From assembly GCF_000819745.1 (NCBI RefSeq), contig NZ_CDDA01000015.1:299653-363652 (forward strand): a stretch of DNA of 64,000 bases, in the 5' to 3' direction. Positions 19,616 through 28,166 of the stretch are shown one piece after another. Source of the stretch: Aeromonas bestiarum (GTDB lineage: Bacteria > Pseudomonadota > Gammaproteobacteria > Enterobacterales > Aeromonadaceae). Under the pieces are notes generated by a model. The model was not told the origin of the DNA and searched no databases. It saw only the letters and a program-made list of their open reading frames with translations. The position numbers were made by a program, and so were the translations under genes. Each line of letters starts with the position of its first letter. Positions within the stretch are counted from its first letter, which is position 1.

Positions 19616-19640
19616 GAGCGCCCTGGAGGCGCTCTTTTTA
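19616..19640 (+). terminator. Terminator after RIO kinase
   Basis: GAGCGCC-CTGGA-GGCGCTC stem followed by TTTTTA. Confidence 0.8.
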
Positions 19641-19678
19641 TGGCTGCGACCTGCATCTGTGCCGAGTCAGGCAGGTGG

Positions 19679-20188
19679 TCATAGTGCGGGAGAGAGCCGG
19701 TAAAACCGCACCCAGCAGTCATCCCCTGCATGGTAGCGGCGATCCAGACATTGTCCGTTGGCGGCCGCTATGACCCTGAGGGAGGCGCCGTTGGCTTCGT
19801 CGCAGCTGATGAGCAGGGGCTCGGTCAGCACAGCTTGCTGCAACCAGCGCAGCAGGGTGCGGGCCACCCCTTCACCCCGGCGGGAGGGGCGGGTCTCGTA
19901 GCCTATGTGGCCAAGCCAGGCCCGGATGGCCGGATTGTCGCCGTGGCGCAGGCGCAAGGTGGCAAGGATCTCCCCCCTCTCAAGGGCAAAGTAGGTGGTG
20001 GTGGGCGGGTAGTCCGGCGGCAGATGCCGTCCATCGGCATGGGCGAGCAGATCCTGCAGCCACTGATCCGGGTCAAATTGCGCCACCTGATAGAGCGGCA
20101 ACCCGGCGGCGCCACATTCGGCCACATAACGGCGATAGGCGGGCGCATCACAAAGCTGTGCGGCCCGGCACTCTATGGCGGCCGTCAT
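19679..20188 (-). CDS. GNAT family N-acetyltransferase
   Basis: A 169-residue GNAT-like protein. The acetyl-CoA motif is GHIGYETRPSRRGEGVARTLL (motif A, with the RxGxGxA-type loop RRGEGVA at about residue 105), and the tail RYHAGDDCWVRFYRL resembles stand-alone small-molecule acetyltransferases. Its start codon overlaps the stop of the upstream diguanylate cyclase (ATGA), so the two are translationally coupled. Substrate unknown. Confidence 0.8.
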   Translation of the reverse strand: MTAAIECRAAQLCDAPAYRRYVAECGAAGLPLYQVAQFDPDQWLQDLLAHADGRHLPPDYPPTTTYFALERGEILATLRLRHGDNPAIRAWLGHIGYETRPSRRGEGVARTLLRWLQQAVLTEPLLISCDEANGASLRVIAAANGQCLDRRYHAGDDCWVRFYRLSPAL

Positions 20189-21423
20189 GAGCGCTGCTCT
20201 GCCGTCTGCAGTGGCTGGGGCGCGCTGTGGTGGGGCTCCTGCACGCAGGCCCGCTGCCGTCCCGTCTGCTTGGCTGCGTAGAGCGCCTGATCCGCCCGCA
20301 GATAGGCCTGCTCGAAGCTCTCTCCCGGCTGCAGCGAGGTGAGGCCCATGCTGAGGCTGATGGGGCCGCCCGCCAGCCAGCGGGTCGCCTCCGTGACCTC
20401 TTGCTGCAGGGCGTGGCAGTAACCGGGCAACGTCTGCGGCGTCTCCATCACCAGCAAGGCCAGTTCGTCGCCACCGAGGCGCCCGGCCAGCCCCGCCGGC
20501 GGCAGGTTCTCCCGGATCACCCGGCCCACCACCCGCAGCATGGCATCACCTGCGGGATGACCGTGCCGGTCGTTGATCAGCTTGAAGTTGTCCAGATCGA
20601 TCAGCAGCAGCTGGCATGGACGGGCGTGTCGACATGCACGCGCCGCCAGCTGCAGCTCGAAATGGTGGCGGCTGTCCAGTCCGGTCAGGGCGTCCAGATT
20701 GGCGCGCCGCTCCAGCTCGCGCTGAGTTGCCAGCAGCGCCTGCTGCTGGCGGGTGTGCACCAGGCTGAGCAACAGATAGCTGCGGGCTATGGTGAAGAGC
20801 AGGCTGAGCAGGATCACGGGCCCGAGCAGGGGATCGGTAAAGGTGGTGGCCGCGAACTCGGGCAGCCAGAGGTGCTTGGCGATCCGCAGCAGTTGCAACA
20901 GCAGCTGCAGGCCGAGCAGCAGTATGGCAAAGCGCAGCACCCGATAGCCGGGGGCCAGCCGTTGATAACGCCAGAGCTGCCAGATCAGCACGGCCATCTG
21001 CAGCGAGAGCACGGCGGAGAGCACTATGATCCGGCTGTGCACATCGGACAGCGGCCGCAGGCTGGCAGTCAGGGCAAACAGCGCGAAGCCGGTGAGGGCG
21101 ATGGCGGGACAGAGCCAGCCCAGCCGGTCCGCCTCGCGCCGAAAGAAATGACGCAGGCCCCGCTCATAGAGCAAGGGGGTGGCGATCAGCAGCAGGTTGG
21201 TCAGCAGAATATTGGCGAGGGAGGTCTCCCCCGCGAGCGGGCGGATCAGCAGGCAGCCGAAGGCGGCGGCGATGGCCAGCTCGCTGGCCGACCAGTAGAG
21301 CAGGGCCCGGATGCGGCGCTGGGTATGCCACACATAGGCGAAAATGACCGCGACCCCGACGTGCGACAGCGTGACGAACAGCACCAGGCTCAACAATTGC
21401 GCTGAGGAAAACAGATTTTGCAT
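20185..21423 (-). CDS. GGDEF-domain protein with seven-helix-like membrane sensor (GGDEL variant)
   Basis: A 412-residue protein. The first about 230 residues hold six to seven hydrophobic helices, and a GGDEF domain follows (NLDALTGLDSRHHFE, LLIDLDNFKLINDRHGHPAGD). The active-site loop reads GGDEL rather than GGDEF/GGEEF, and there is no RxxD I-site upstream. The metal- and GTP-binding Asp/Glu are kept, so some diguanylate cyclase activity is possible but uncertain. It overlaps the downstream GNAT gene by 4 bp. Confidence 0.82.
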   Translation of the reverse strand: MQNLFSSAQLLSLVLFVTLSHVGVAVIFAYVWHTQRRIRALLYWSASELAIAAAFGCLLIRPLAGETSLANILLTNLLLIATPLLYERGLRHFFRREADRLGWLCPAIALTGFALFALTASLRPLSDVHSRIIVLSAVLSLQMAVLIWQLWRYQRLAPGYRVLRFAILLLGLQLLLQLLRIAKHLWLPEFAATTFTDPLLGPVILLSLLFTIARSYLLLSLVHTRQQQALLATQRELERRANLDALTGLDSRHHFELQLAARACRHARPCQLLLIDLDNFKLINDRHGHPAGDAMLRVVGRVIRENLPPAGLAGRLGGDELALLVMETPQTLPGYCHALQQEVTEATRWLAGGPISLSMGLTSLQPGESFEQAYLRADQALYAAKQTGRQRACVQEPHHSAPQPLQTAEQRS

Positions 21424-21639
21424 CTAGGGGTCTCTCTGGGCTCGTCCTGCCGGTCACTGTGTCTCGACCCTAAGGGTCTCCATGACAATGCCGGATCACA
21501 ACATGAATCCGACCCATTATCAATGGCTTGAGCGGCTGGATCCCGATCCTGGCCACAACCGGATCGATGGCGGCAGCTGACGCGATTCATCAAGGACACG
21601 AGACGGGGTTTGTCGATCGCGCCACCCGTCTGGGGAGTG

Positions 21640-22131
21640 TCAGGTTGGCTGCACCGGCAGCGCCATGACGGTGGCCTCCCGGCCGAGATGGGCCAGCAGG
21701 CGGCGCACATCGTCCAGCGTGATGATGAGGGTGGCTGTGTTGACCAGCGGGTGGCACTGCACCCGCTCGGCTTGCCAGATGGTGTGGTCCACCACCAGGG
21801 TCACCGCCCGCTCTGTGTCGCGCACCATGGCGAGCAGGGTCACGGCGCCCGGGGTGAGGCCGAGCACGGCAGCCAGCCGTTCGGGGGAGCCAAAGCTCAG
21901 CCGCTTGACCCCGAGCACCCTGGCCAGCGCCTTGAGATCGACCCGGCTTTCTTCAGGTGTCACTACCAGAAACAGCCGCTCGCTTTTGGGGTCGCGCAAA
22001 AACAGGTTCTTGGTCCTGGCGGCGGGCAGGTCGGGCAGCAGCCTGCTCGCCTCCTCACAGGTGAAGACGGGGGCATGGTCGATGCGCTGATAGGAAATGG
22101 CCAGCCGGTCCAGCAGGGAATAGAGTGTCAC
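21640..22131 (-). CDS. YbaK/ProX-type aminoacyl-tRNA deacylase
   Basis: A 163-residue protein of the YbaK/prolyl-tRNA editing family. It has DHAPVFTCEEAS near the N-terminus, KNLFLRD, LSFGSPERL, LGLTPGAVTLLAM and DHTIW, which correspond to the INS-like core with its conserved Lys and G-x-P loop. Such proteins hydrolyse mischarged tRNAs (Ala-/Cys-tRNAPro). The start is a GTG at 22131, supported by GAGGAG five bases upstream; a longer open frame to 22380 lacks family similarity and overlaps the polB start. Confidence 0.85.
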   Translation of the reverse strand: MTLYSLLDRLAISYQRIDHAPVFTCEEASRLLPDLPAARTKNLFLRDPKSERLFLVVTPEESRVDLKALARVLGVKRLSFGSPERLAAVLGLTPGAVTLLAMVRDTERAVTLVVDHTIWQAERVQCHPLVNTATLIITLDDVRRLLAHLGREATVMALPVQPT

Positions 22132-22265
22132 CAGGGCTCCTCGTGTCGGGTGAACAGGCGCAGGGAATGGGCGGCGATGACTGGGCTCCCGGCGCATGGG
22201 CAGAGGGTCGAGCTTAGCAGCTTGGTCCCGGCCGCGCAGCCTGGCGTGGCAATTGCGGCCAGGCA

Positions 22266-22281
22266 CTGTATGAACGTACAA
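22266..22281. promoter_or_regulatory. LexA (SOS) box-like site upstream of polB
   Basis: CTGT-ATGAACGT-ACAA matches the CTGT-N8-ACAG LexA consensus at 7 of 8 fixed positions and ends 34 bp before the polB ATG. E. coli polB (dinA) is SOS-induced, so the position agrees with known regulation. Confidence 0.65.
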
Positions 22282-22315
22282 TAGTCTCATCCCAAGGCCG
22301 ACCCCTTTATCCTGA

Positions 22316-24763
22316 ATGACTGCGACCCAGCCCACAGTGACGACCACTTCTCCTGCCACGCCGCCTCGCGACGGTTTCATCCTGACCCGTCATGGCCGGG
22401 ATGTGCGTGGCCGGGCGGGGGAAGGGGGACGCACCGAGATAGTGATGTGGCTCTGGAGCGAGCAGGGGCCGGTGCGGCTGGTGGTGCCGGGGCAGGAGCC
22501 GGTGTTCTTCCTGCCGCAAAGCCACATGCAGGAGGCGGCCGAGCTGTTCAAGGGGGCCGGCGTGAGCGGGCGATTTCGCCGTCTGCCCATGCACACCTTC
22601 GACGGGCGTGCCGTGGTGGGCTGCTATTTCTCCACCCTGAGCGCCTTTCACCGCGCCATCGAGCTGCTGCTGATCCGCGGACTGGAGCACTTCGAGGCGG
22701 ATATCCGGCTGCCGGAGCGTTTCCTGATGGAGCGCTTCATCACGGCCGGGGTCCGTTTCGGCGGCCATGCACGGCAGAAGGGGGGCAAGCGTGGCTACTG
22801 GGAGGTGAACGAGGCGCGCTGCGCCCCGCAGGCGGTGATGCCGAGCCTCTCCTGGGTGTCGCTGGACGTGGAGTGTGCCATGGACGGGGCCCTCTTCTCG
22901 GTGGGGCTCTACAGCCGTGAGGATGCGCGCGTCATCATGATAGGTGCCCCCGAAGCCGGTGCCGAGGCGTGGGAGACCCGCATCGAGTGGGTGGCGGATG
23001 AAAATGCCCTGCTGAGCGCACTGGAAACCTGGTTCAGCCAGCACGATCCCGATCTGGTGATCGGCTGGAACGTGGTCAATTTCGATTTTCGCCTGCTGCT
23101 GCGCCGCGCCGAACTCAACAAGCGGCGGCTGCGCCTCGGGCGGGGGCGCGAACTCTGCTTCTGGCGCTCGTCACGCAACGATCCCCAGACCGGCAACGTC
23201 ATCATCCCGGGCCGCATGGTGCTCGACGGCATCGACACCCTGAAAAGCGCCACCTGGCAGTTTGCCAGCTACAGCCTGGATGCGGTGGCAAGCGAGCTGC
23301 TCGGTCGCGGCAAGGATATCGAGGATGTGGCGAACCGGGGGGAGAAGATCACCGAGCTGTTCCACTCCGACAAGGAGGCGCTCGCCCGCTACAACCTGGA
23401 AGATTGCAGGCTGGTGTGGGAGATCTTCGACTATTGCCACCTCATTCCCTTTGCCATCGAGCGCGCCTCCCTCACCGGCCTCGAACTCGATCGGGTGGGG
23501 GGCTCGGTGGCGGCCTTCACCAACCTCTACCTGCCGCGGCTCCATCGCGGTGGCTATGTGGCGCCCAATCTGCCTGCCGATGGCGGTCTGGCGAGCCCGG
23601 GCGGCTATGTGATGGACTCCAAACCCGGCCTCTATCGCCACGTGCTGGTGCTCGATTTCAAGAGCCTCTATCCCAGCATCATCCGCACCTTCTGCATCGA
23701 TCCCATGGGGCTGGTGGAGGGGTTGCAGCACCCAGAACAGGCCATTCCCGGCTTTCGCGGCGCCCTGTTCTCCCGTACTCGCCACTTTTTGCCGGATCTC
23801 ATCGCCACCCTGTGGGCGGCGCGAGACAGGGCCAAGGCGGCCAGCAACAAGGCGCTCTCCCAGGCCATCAAGATCATCATGAACTCCTTCTACGGCGTGC
23901 TGGGCTCGGGGGGCTGTCGCTTCTACGATCCCAGGCTTGCCTCTTCCATCACCTTGCGTGGCCACAGCATCATGCAGCAGACCCGGGAGTGGATAGAGGC
24001 GCAGGGGTTCGAGGTGATCTACGGCGACACCGACTCCACCTTCGTCCACCTTAATCGGGACACCAGCCCCGAGGCGGCGGACGAGATTGGCCATGAGCTG
24101 GCCCGAATGATCAACGACAACTGGAGCGCGCTGATCAAGCGCGAGTTCGACCTGCCGAGCCATCTGGAGATCCAGTACGAGATCCATTACCGCCGTTTCT
24201 TGATGCCCACCATCCGCGGGCTGGAGAAGGGCAGCAAGAAGCGTTACGCCGGCCTGGTTGGAAAACAGGAAGAGGGGCGAGGGGAGGAAGGGCATCTGGT
24301 GTTCAAGGGGCTGGAATCGGTGCGCACCGACTGGACCATGCTGGCCAAGCAGTTCCAGACCCGTCTCTACGAGCTGGTGTTTCACGACCAGGACCCCAGC
24401 GGCTACGTGCGCACCATAGTGGATGAGACCCGGGCCGGCCTGCACGATGACTTGCTCATCTACCGCAAGCGGCTGCGCCAGAAACTGGAGGAGTACCAGA
24501 AGAACGTGCCACCCCACGTGCGGGCGGCGCGTCTGGCCGATGAGGAGAATCTGCGCCGCGGTCAACCCCAGCGCTATCAGCACAGGGGCACCATCGCCTA
24601 TCTGATGACGCTGGGCGGCCCGGAACCGCTGGAATACAGGCGCAGCGCCATCGATTACGAGCACTACATCGACAAGCAGCTGAGGCCCATCGCCGACGCC
24701 ATACTGCCCTTCATCGGCGAGTCATTCGACCGGATCTGCGGTCAGCAGCTGGATCTCTTCTAA
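22316..24763 (+). CDS. polB: DNA polymerase II
   Basis: A family B replicative-type polymerase of 815 residues (E. coli Pol II is 783). It acts in replication restart and lesion bypass. The 3'-5' exonuclease motifs are SLDVEC (about residue 182), GWNVVNFDF (about 249) and YNLEDC. The polymerase motifs are DFKSLYPSII (about 445), KIIMNSFYG, YGDTDSTF (about 567, catalytic Asps) and KKRYAG. The first about 20 residues (MTATQPTVTTTSPATPP) are a low-complexity extension. A LexA-like box sits upstream, and the gene is divergent from the YbaK-type gene. Confidence 0.97.
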   Translation: MTATQPTVTTTSPATPPRDGFILTRHGRDVRGRAGEGGRTEIVMWLWSEQGPVRLVVPGQEPVFFLPQSHMQEAAELFKGAGVSGRFRRLPMHTFDGRAVVGCYFSTLSAFHRAIELLLIRGLEHFEADIRLPERFLMERFITAGVRFGGHARQKGGKRGYWEVNEARCAPQAVMPSLSWVSLDVECAMDGALFSVGLYSREDARVIMIGAPEAGAEAWETRIEWVADENALLSALETWFSQHDPDLVIGWNVVNFDFRLLLRRAELNKRRLRLGRGRELCFWRSSRNDPQTGNVIIPGRMVLDGIDTLKSATWQFASYSLDAVASELLGRGKDIEDVANRGEKITELFHSDKEALARYNLEDCRLVWEIFDYCHLIPFAIERASLTGLELDRVGGSVAAFTNLYLPRLHRGGYVAPNLPADGGLASPGGYVMDSKPGLYRHVLVLDFKSLYPSIIRTFCIDPMGLVEGLQHPEQAIPGFRGALFSRTRHFLPDLIATLWAARDRAKAASNKALSQAIKIIMNSFYGVLGSGGCRFYDPRLASSITLRGHSIMQQTREWIEAQGFEVIYGDTDSTFVHLNRDTSPEAADEIGHELARMINDNWSALIKREFDLPSHLEIQYEIHYRRFLMPTIRGLEKGSKKRYAGLVGKQEEGRGEEGHLVFKGLESVRTDWTMLAKQFQTRLYELVFHDQDPSGYVRTIVDETRAGLHDDLLIYRKRLRQKLEEYQKNVPPHVRAARLADEENLRRGQPQRYQHRGTIAYLMTLGGPEPLEYRRSAIDYEHYIDKQLRPIADAILPFIGESFDRICGQQLDLF

Positions 24764-24859
24764 TCCGAAGGCGTGCAAGACGTGGAGGGAAAGGACGCGG
24801 GGAGGTGAGCTCAGGCGGGGGCAAGCTGACCTCTGTTCCCGATTGGCAAGAAGCCAAAA

Positions 24860-24890
24860 TGCAAAAAGCCCGCTCAATGAGCGGGCTTCT
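24860..24890 (-). terminator. Terminator of the tRNA-Val cluster (possibly bidirectional)
   Basis: A 10-bp stem (24866-24875 with 24879-24888). Read on the minus strand it is followed by a TTTTTGCATTTT tract, fitting the end of the tRNA transcript; it may also stop polB readthrough. Confidence 0.8.
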
Positions 24891-24896
24891 TTAATC

Positions 24897-24973
24897 TGGT
24901 GCGTCCTAGTGGATTCGAACCACCGACCCCCACCATGTCAAGGTGATGCTCTAACCAGCTGAGCTAAGGACGC
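24897..24973 (-). tRNA. tRNA-Val (GAC), type A
   Basis: A 77-nt cloverleaf including encoded CCA. Acceptor stem GCGTCCT/AGGACGC, TTCGAAT T-loop, anticodon loop TTGACAT giving GAC. Last of five tandem genes. Confidence 0.95.
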
Positions 24974-25007
24974 AGGGTGCGCAAGGCGACTTTGTGTTGC
25001 AGGGGAG

Positions 25008-25084
25008 TGGTGGGTTTAATTGGATTCGAACCAACGACCCCTACCATGTCAAGGTAGTGCTCTAACCAACTGAGCTATAAACCC
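25008..25084 (-). tRNA. tRNA-Val (GAC), type B
   Basis: A 77-nt cloverleaf with encoded CCA. Acceptor stem GGGTTTA/TAAACCC, anticodon loop TTGACAT giving GAC. It differs from type A in the acceptor, anticodon and T stems. Confidence 0.95.
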
Positions 25085-25117
25085 ACATCTGCAATTTCAT
25101 CAAACTATTAACTGTTA

Positions 25118-25194
25118 TGGTGCGTCCTAGTGGATTCGAACCACCGACCCCCACCATGTCAAGGTGATGCTCTAACCAGCTGAGCTAAGGACGC
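25118..25194 (-). tRNA. tRNA-Val (GAC), type A
   Basis: Same sequence class as the copy at 24897-24973: GCGTCCT acceptor, GAC anticodon, encoded CCA, with a U-G pair closing the anticodon stem. Confidence 0.95.
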
Positions 25195-25209
25195 ATAACA
25201 GTGTCGTGA

Positions 25210-25286
25210 TGGTGCGTCCTAGTGGATTCGAACCACCGACCCCCACCATGTCAAGGTGGTGCTCTAACCAGCTGAGCTAAGGACGC
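25210..25286 (-). tRNA. tRNA-Val (GAC), type A with CCACC anticodon stem
   Basis: GCGTCCT acceptor and GAC anticodon with encoded CCA. The anticodon stem is fully Watson-Crick (CCACC/GGTGG) where the other type A copies have TCACC. Confidence 0.95.
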
Positions 25287-25297
25287 ATCACGAAAAG

Positions 25298-25374
25298 TGG
25301 TGGGTTTAATTGGATTCGAACCAACGACCCCTACCATGTCAAGGTAGTGCTCTAACCAACTGAGCTATAAACCC
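25298..25374 (-). tRNA. tRNA-Val (GAC), type B; first gene of the cluster
   Basis: Same class as the copy at 25008-25084 (GGGTTTA acceptor, GAC anticodon, encoded CCA). It is the promoter-proximal copy, beginning about 46 bp after a consensus-like -10 box. Confidence 0.95.
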
Positions 25375-25419
25375 GCTTTTCAGCACGCAAGCGAACACGA
25401 CGTCGCTGGCGTGGTCGGC

Positions 25420-25448
25420 ATACTACCCATGCCCCCCAAGGCTGTCAA
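25420..25448 (-). promoter_or_regulatory. Sigma-70 promoter of the tRNA-Val operon
   Basis: On the minus strand a perfect TTGACA (25443-25448) is spaced exactly 17 bp from TAGTAT (25420-25425). A GC-rich discriminator (GCCGACC) follows, as usual for stringently controlled stable-RNA promoters. Confidence 0.8.
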
Positions 25449-25546
25449 CAGGCCGCACACACAAAGGAGACTGTTTGCCCAGTTCTTGCGCAGCCTGTTG
25501 ATTTTGCAGGCGAGCCACTCTCGTGAGCGGCTCGCCGAGCACACAT

Positions 25547-26926
25547 TTACTGGGCCCGGGAGAGGGCGGTACAGGCCTCTGGACTGGCGAAGCGGCCATA
25601 GATGAGGCGCAGACGGGCGCCCAGCATCAGGGCGGCGCCGGTCAGGCCGACGATGAAGCCGACCCAGAAGCCCTGCGGCCCCATCCGTGGCACCAGCCAG
25701 TCGGTCAGCCCCAGGATCATGCCGGTGGGCAGCCCGAGACCCCAGTAGGCGACTATGGTGACGTAGAAGATAGCCTTGGTGTCCTTGTAACCACGCAGCG
25801 CGGCGGCCGCCACCACCTGTACCGAATCGGAGATCTGGTAGATGGCGGCAAAGAACAGCAGGGTGGCGGCCAGCGTGATCACCTGCATGTCGTCGGTGTA
25901 GATCCCCGCGATATGCTCGCGCAGCAGCACAGTCAGGGCGGCGGTGCCGGCGGCGACCGCCATGCCCAGCATCAGGCCGGTACGGGCGGCGACCCTGGCG
26001 TGAGCAGGCTGGCCTTCGCCTATGCTGTGGCCGACCCGGATGGTCACGCCCACCCCGATGGAGAGCGGCAGCATGAACACCAGGCTGGAGAAATTCAGGG
26101 CTATCTGGTGGCTCGCCACCGTTTCGGCGCCGAAGGGGGCCAGCATCAGGGCCACCACGGTAAACAGGGTCACCTCGCAGAAGATGGCCATGGCGATGGG
26201 GAAGCCCAGCCGGAACAGGCGCCAGATCCGGCTGCCATTGGGACGGGCGAGTTGAGCGAACAGGTCAATCTTCTTGAAGTGGGAGGATAACTTCACGTAG
26301 AGGATCATCGCCAGCAGCATGGCCCAGAGCACTATCGCGGTGGCGACGCCGCAGCCGACACCGCCGAGCTTGGGCATGCCGAAGTGACCGTGGATGAAGA
26401 CGTAGTTCGCGGGAATATTGACCGCCAGCCCCACGAAACCTATCACCATGGTCGGCATGGTATGGGAGAGTCCCTCACTGAAGTTGCGCAGCACCTGGAA
26501 CAGCACGAAGGCGGGCAGGCCCCACATGATGGCGTGCAGGAAGCCGGTGGTCTTGTCCGCCATGACAGGATCCACGTCCATCAGATGCAGTGCCAGCGGG
26601 CTGAAATAGAGCGCCAGCATGGCGAAGGGGATCACCATGAGCGCCAGCCAGAAGCCCTGGTGCACGGCCGGGCGTACTTCATCCCGTTTGCGGGCGCCAT
26701 TGAGCTGGGAGACGATGGGGGTGAGCGCCATTATGATGCCCTGGGTCAGCAAGATGATCGGCAGCCAGAAGCTGGAGGCGACCGACACTGCCGCGAGATC
26801 CACGGCGCTGACCTGGCCCGCCATCACGGTATCGACGAAGCTCATGGCGACCTGGGCGACCTGGGCCACCAGAATGGGGCTGGCTAAACGAACGAGCTGC
26901 CTCGCCTCGGACCAATAACGTTGCAC
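25547..26926 (-). CDS. norM: MATE family multidrug efflux pump NorM/MdtK
   Basis: A 459-residue inner-membrane MATE antiporter (E. coli MdtK 457, V. cholerae NorM 461) exporting fluoroquinolones and cationic dyes with Na+ or H+. It has twelve hydrophobic segments. Family motifs include MSFVDTVMAGQVSAVDLAAV near residues 30-49, MALTPIVSQLNGA and GLPAFVLFQVLRNFSEG. The GTG at 26926 (VQRYWSEARQL) is preferred because GGAGG lies five bases before it and the start then matches NorM; a longer frame begins at 26992. A perfect inverted repeat lies in its leader. Confidence 0.92.
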   Translation of the reverse strand: MQRYWSEARQLVRLASPILVAQVAQVAMSFVDTVMAGQVSAVDLAAVSVASSFWLPIILLTQGIIMALTPIVSQLNGARKRDEVRPAVHQGFWLALMVIPFAMLALYFSPLALHLMDVDPVMADKTTGFLHAIMWGLPAFVLFQVLRNFSEGLSHTMPTMVIGFVGLAVNIPANYVFIHGHFGMPKLGGVGCGVATAIVLWAMLLAMILYVKLSSHFKKIDLFAQLARPNGSRIWRLFRLGFPIAMAIFCEVTLFTVVALMLAPFGAETVASHQIALNFSSLVFMLPLSIGVGVTIRVGHSIGEGQPAHARVAARTGLMLGMAVAAGTAALTVLLREHIAGIYTDDMQVITLAATLLFFAAIYQISDSVQVVAAAALRGYKDTKAIFYVTIVAYWGLGLPTGMILGLTDWLVPRMGPQGFWVGFIVGLTGAALMLGARLRLIYGRFASPEACTALSRAQ

Positions 26927-26980
26927 TGACACCTCCGAGTGGATCAGATAAATGAGAAAGAACAGATAACGGATGGGCTT

Positions 26981-27005
26981 TTGTCTCCCCACTGTGGGGA
27001 GACAA
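26981..27005. repeat. Perfect 11-bp inverted repeat upstream of norM
   Basis: TTGTCTCCCCA at 26981-26991, a CTG loop, and TGGGGAGACAA at 26995-27005. It lies about 55 bp before the norM start and could be an operator or a leader hairpin. Confidence 0.6.
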
Positions 27006-27076
27006 CATGCGGGGGTGTCATTCTAGCCTGAAAATCAACCATCATGAAACGGTTGAGGGGCGGCTTTGTGGCGGGA

Positions 27077-27283
27077 TCAGGCGTCTTCGTGATCGCTGAT
27101 CAGCAGATTGGCGGCGGCATAGGCGGCCTGCTCGCGCAGATCGGCCGGCACCCGCTCGTCAGAGGCCACGGCGTTGAGCGCCCGTATGGTCGCGGCTATG
27201 GCCTGCGGCACATAGCCCTGATCACCTGAGCCTATCTGGTTATAGGCGATGCGAATGGCCTCACAACATTGATATACCTGCAT
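27077..27283 (-). CDS. yaeP: YaeP family protein (UPF0253)
   Basis: A 68-residue acidic cytosolic protein. [16 protein letters not shown] and the end [17 protein letters not shown] match E. coli YaeP ([25 protein letters not shown]). Function is unknown for the family. It stands alone between norM and ribE. Confidence 0.9.
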   Translation of the reverse strand: MQVYQCCEAIRIAYNQIGSGDQGYVPQAIAATIRALNAVASDERVPADLREQAAYAAANLLISDHEDA

Positions 27284-27413
27284 TTCTTTTTCCTCGTTAA
27301 CCCGAATGTGAACGCCGTCACTATAGCGATCGAGGGCTGGCTTGTCAGCTGGCGCGCTTGTCAGTGCCGCGGCGCGGGGTTAACCTGCCTTTTTTCGTAG
27401 CAGGAGACGAGAC

Positions 27414-28025
27414 ATGTTCACCGGCATAGTGCAGGGGACCGCCGAACTGGTGGCCATCGAAGAGCAGCCCAACTTTCGCACCCACCTGATCCGCATGCCC
27501 AGCCAGGCCTGGGGTCAGCGTCTGGCGCTCGGCGCCTCCGTGGCCCACAACGGCTGCTGCCTGACCGTCACCCGGGTGGAAGGAGATCTGGTCAGCTTCG
27601 ATCTGATGCAGGAGACACTGCGTCTGACCAACCTGGGCCAGCTGCAGCCGGGGGACAAGGTCAACGTGGAGCGGGCGGCCCGCTTTGGCGACGAGATCGG
27701 CGGTCATGCCATGTCCGGTCACATCATGGGCACGGCTGAGGTGATCTCCGTCATCGACACCCCCAACAATCGCCAGGTGTGGTATCGCCTCGCCCCCGAG
27801 TTGATGAAATATGTGCTGACCAAGGGCTACATCGGCATCGACGGCATCAGCCTGACCGTGGGTGAGGTGCGTGAGAACACCTTTTGCGTCAACCTGATCC
27901 CGGAGACCCTGGCCCGCACCAACCTGGGCTGGGTCAAAGCCGGCTGGCACACCAATATCGAGATAGATCCCCAGACCCAGGCCATCGTCGACACAGTGGA
28001 GCGGGTGCTGGCGGCGCGCCAATAG
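27414..28025 (+). CDS. ribE: Riboflavin synthase alpha chain
   Basis: A 203-residue enzyme converting two 6,7-dimethyl-8-ribityllumazines to riboflavin. Two homologous lumazine-binding barrels are visible: MFTGIVQGTAEL with NGCCLTV at the start, and GGHAMSGHIMGTAEV with IGIDGISLTVGEV in the second half. It is unlinked to other rib genes. The upstream gap (130 bp) is too short for an FMN riboswitch. It diverges from yaeP, with norM next, as the E. coli ribC-mdtK pair. Confidence 0.96.
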   Translation: MFTGIVQGTAELVAIEEQPNFRTHLIRMPSQAWGQRLALGASVAHNGCCLTVTRVEGDLVSFDLMQETLRLTNLGQLQPGDKVNVERAARFGDEIGGHAMSGHIMGTAEVISVIDTPNNRQVWYRLAPELMKYVLTKGYIGIDGISLTVGEVRENTFCVNLIPETLARTNLGWVKAGWHTNIEIDPQTQAIVDTVERVLAARQ

Positions 28026-28029
28026 TGGT

Positions 28030-28067
28030 ATCACCGCCCTGGCACTGTGCCGTGTCAGGGCGGTGAT
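28030..28067. terminator. Long hairpin between ribE and the RND operon
   Basis: A 16-bp stem with one G-T pair (28030-28045 with 28052-28067) and a 6-nt loop. It lies between convergent genes, so it probably ends ribE transcription, although no long T-run follows. Confidence 0.6.
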
Positions 28068-28166
28068 CGCGCATCTCATTTGTTCTCTGCCTGCTCGAAG
28101 AGGCATCGATAACCTTCAGCACCAGGACGGGGTTTATCTCATTCCAACGTTTTTCTGATCCCTGTT

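Noticed and set aside
22132..22380. N-terminal extension of the YbaK-type protein
   Set aside because: The extension has no similarity and overlaps the LexA-like box and polB start; a GTG with GAGGAG at 22131 explains the gene.
23171..24664. 497-codon antisense frame opposite polB
   Set aside because: It lies wholly within polB, whose motifs are unambiguous; typical antisense openness in high-GC DNA.
25510..25535. Strong terminator after norM
   Set aside because: An imperfect GCGAGCC/GGCTCGC hairpin exists, but the minus strand continues with an A-rich tract rather than T residues, so it was not listed.
27284..27413. FMN riboswitch upstream of ribE
   Set aside because: The 130-bp gap is too short for the RFN element plus promoter, and its conserved boxes are not visible.
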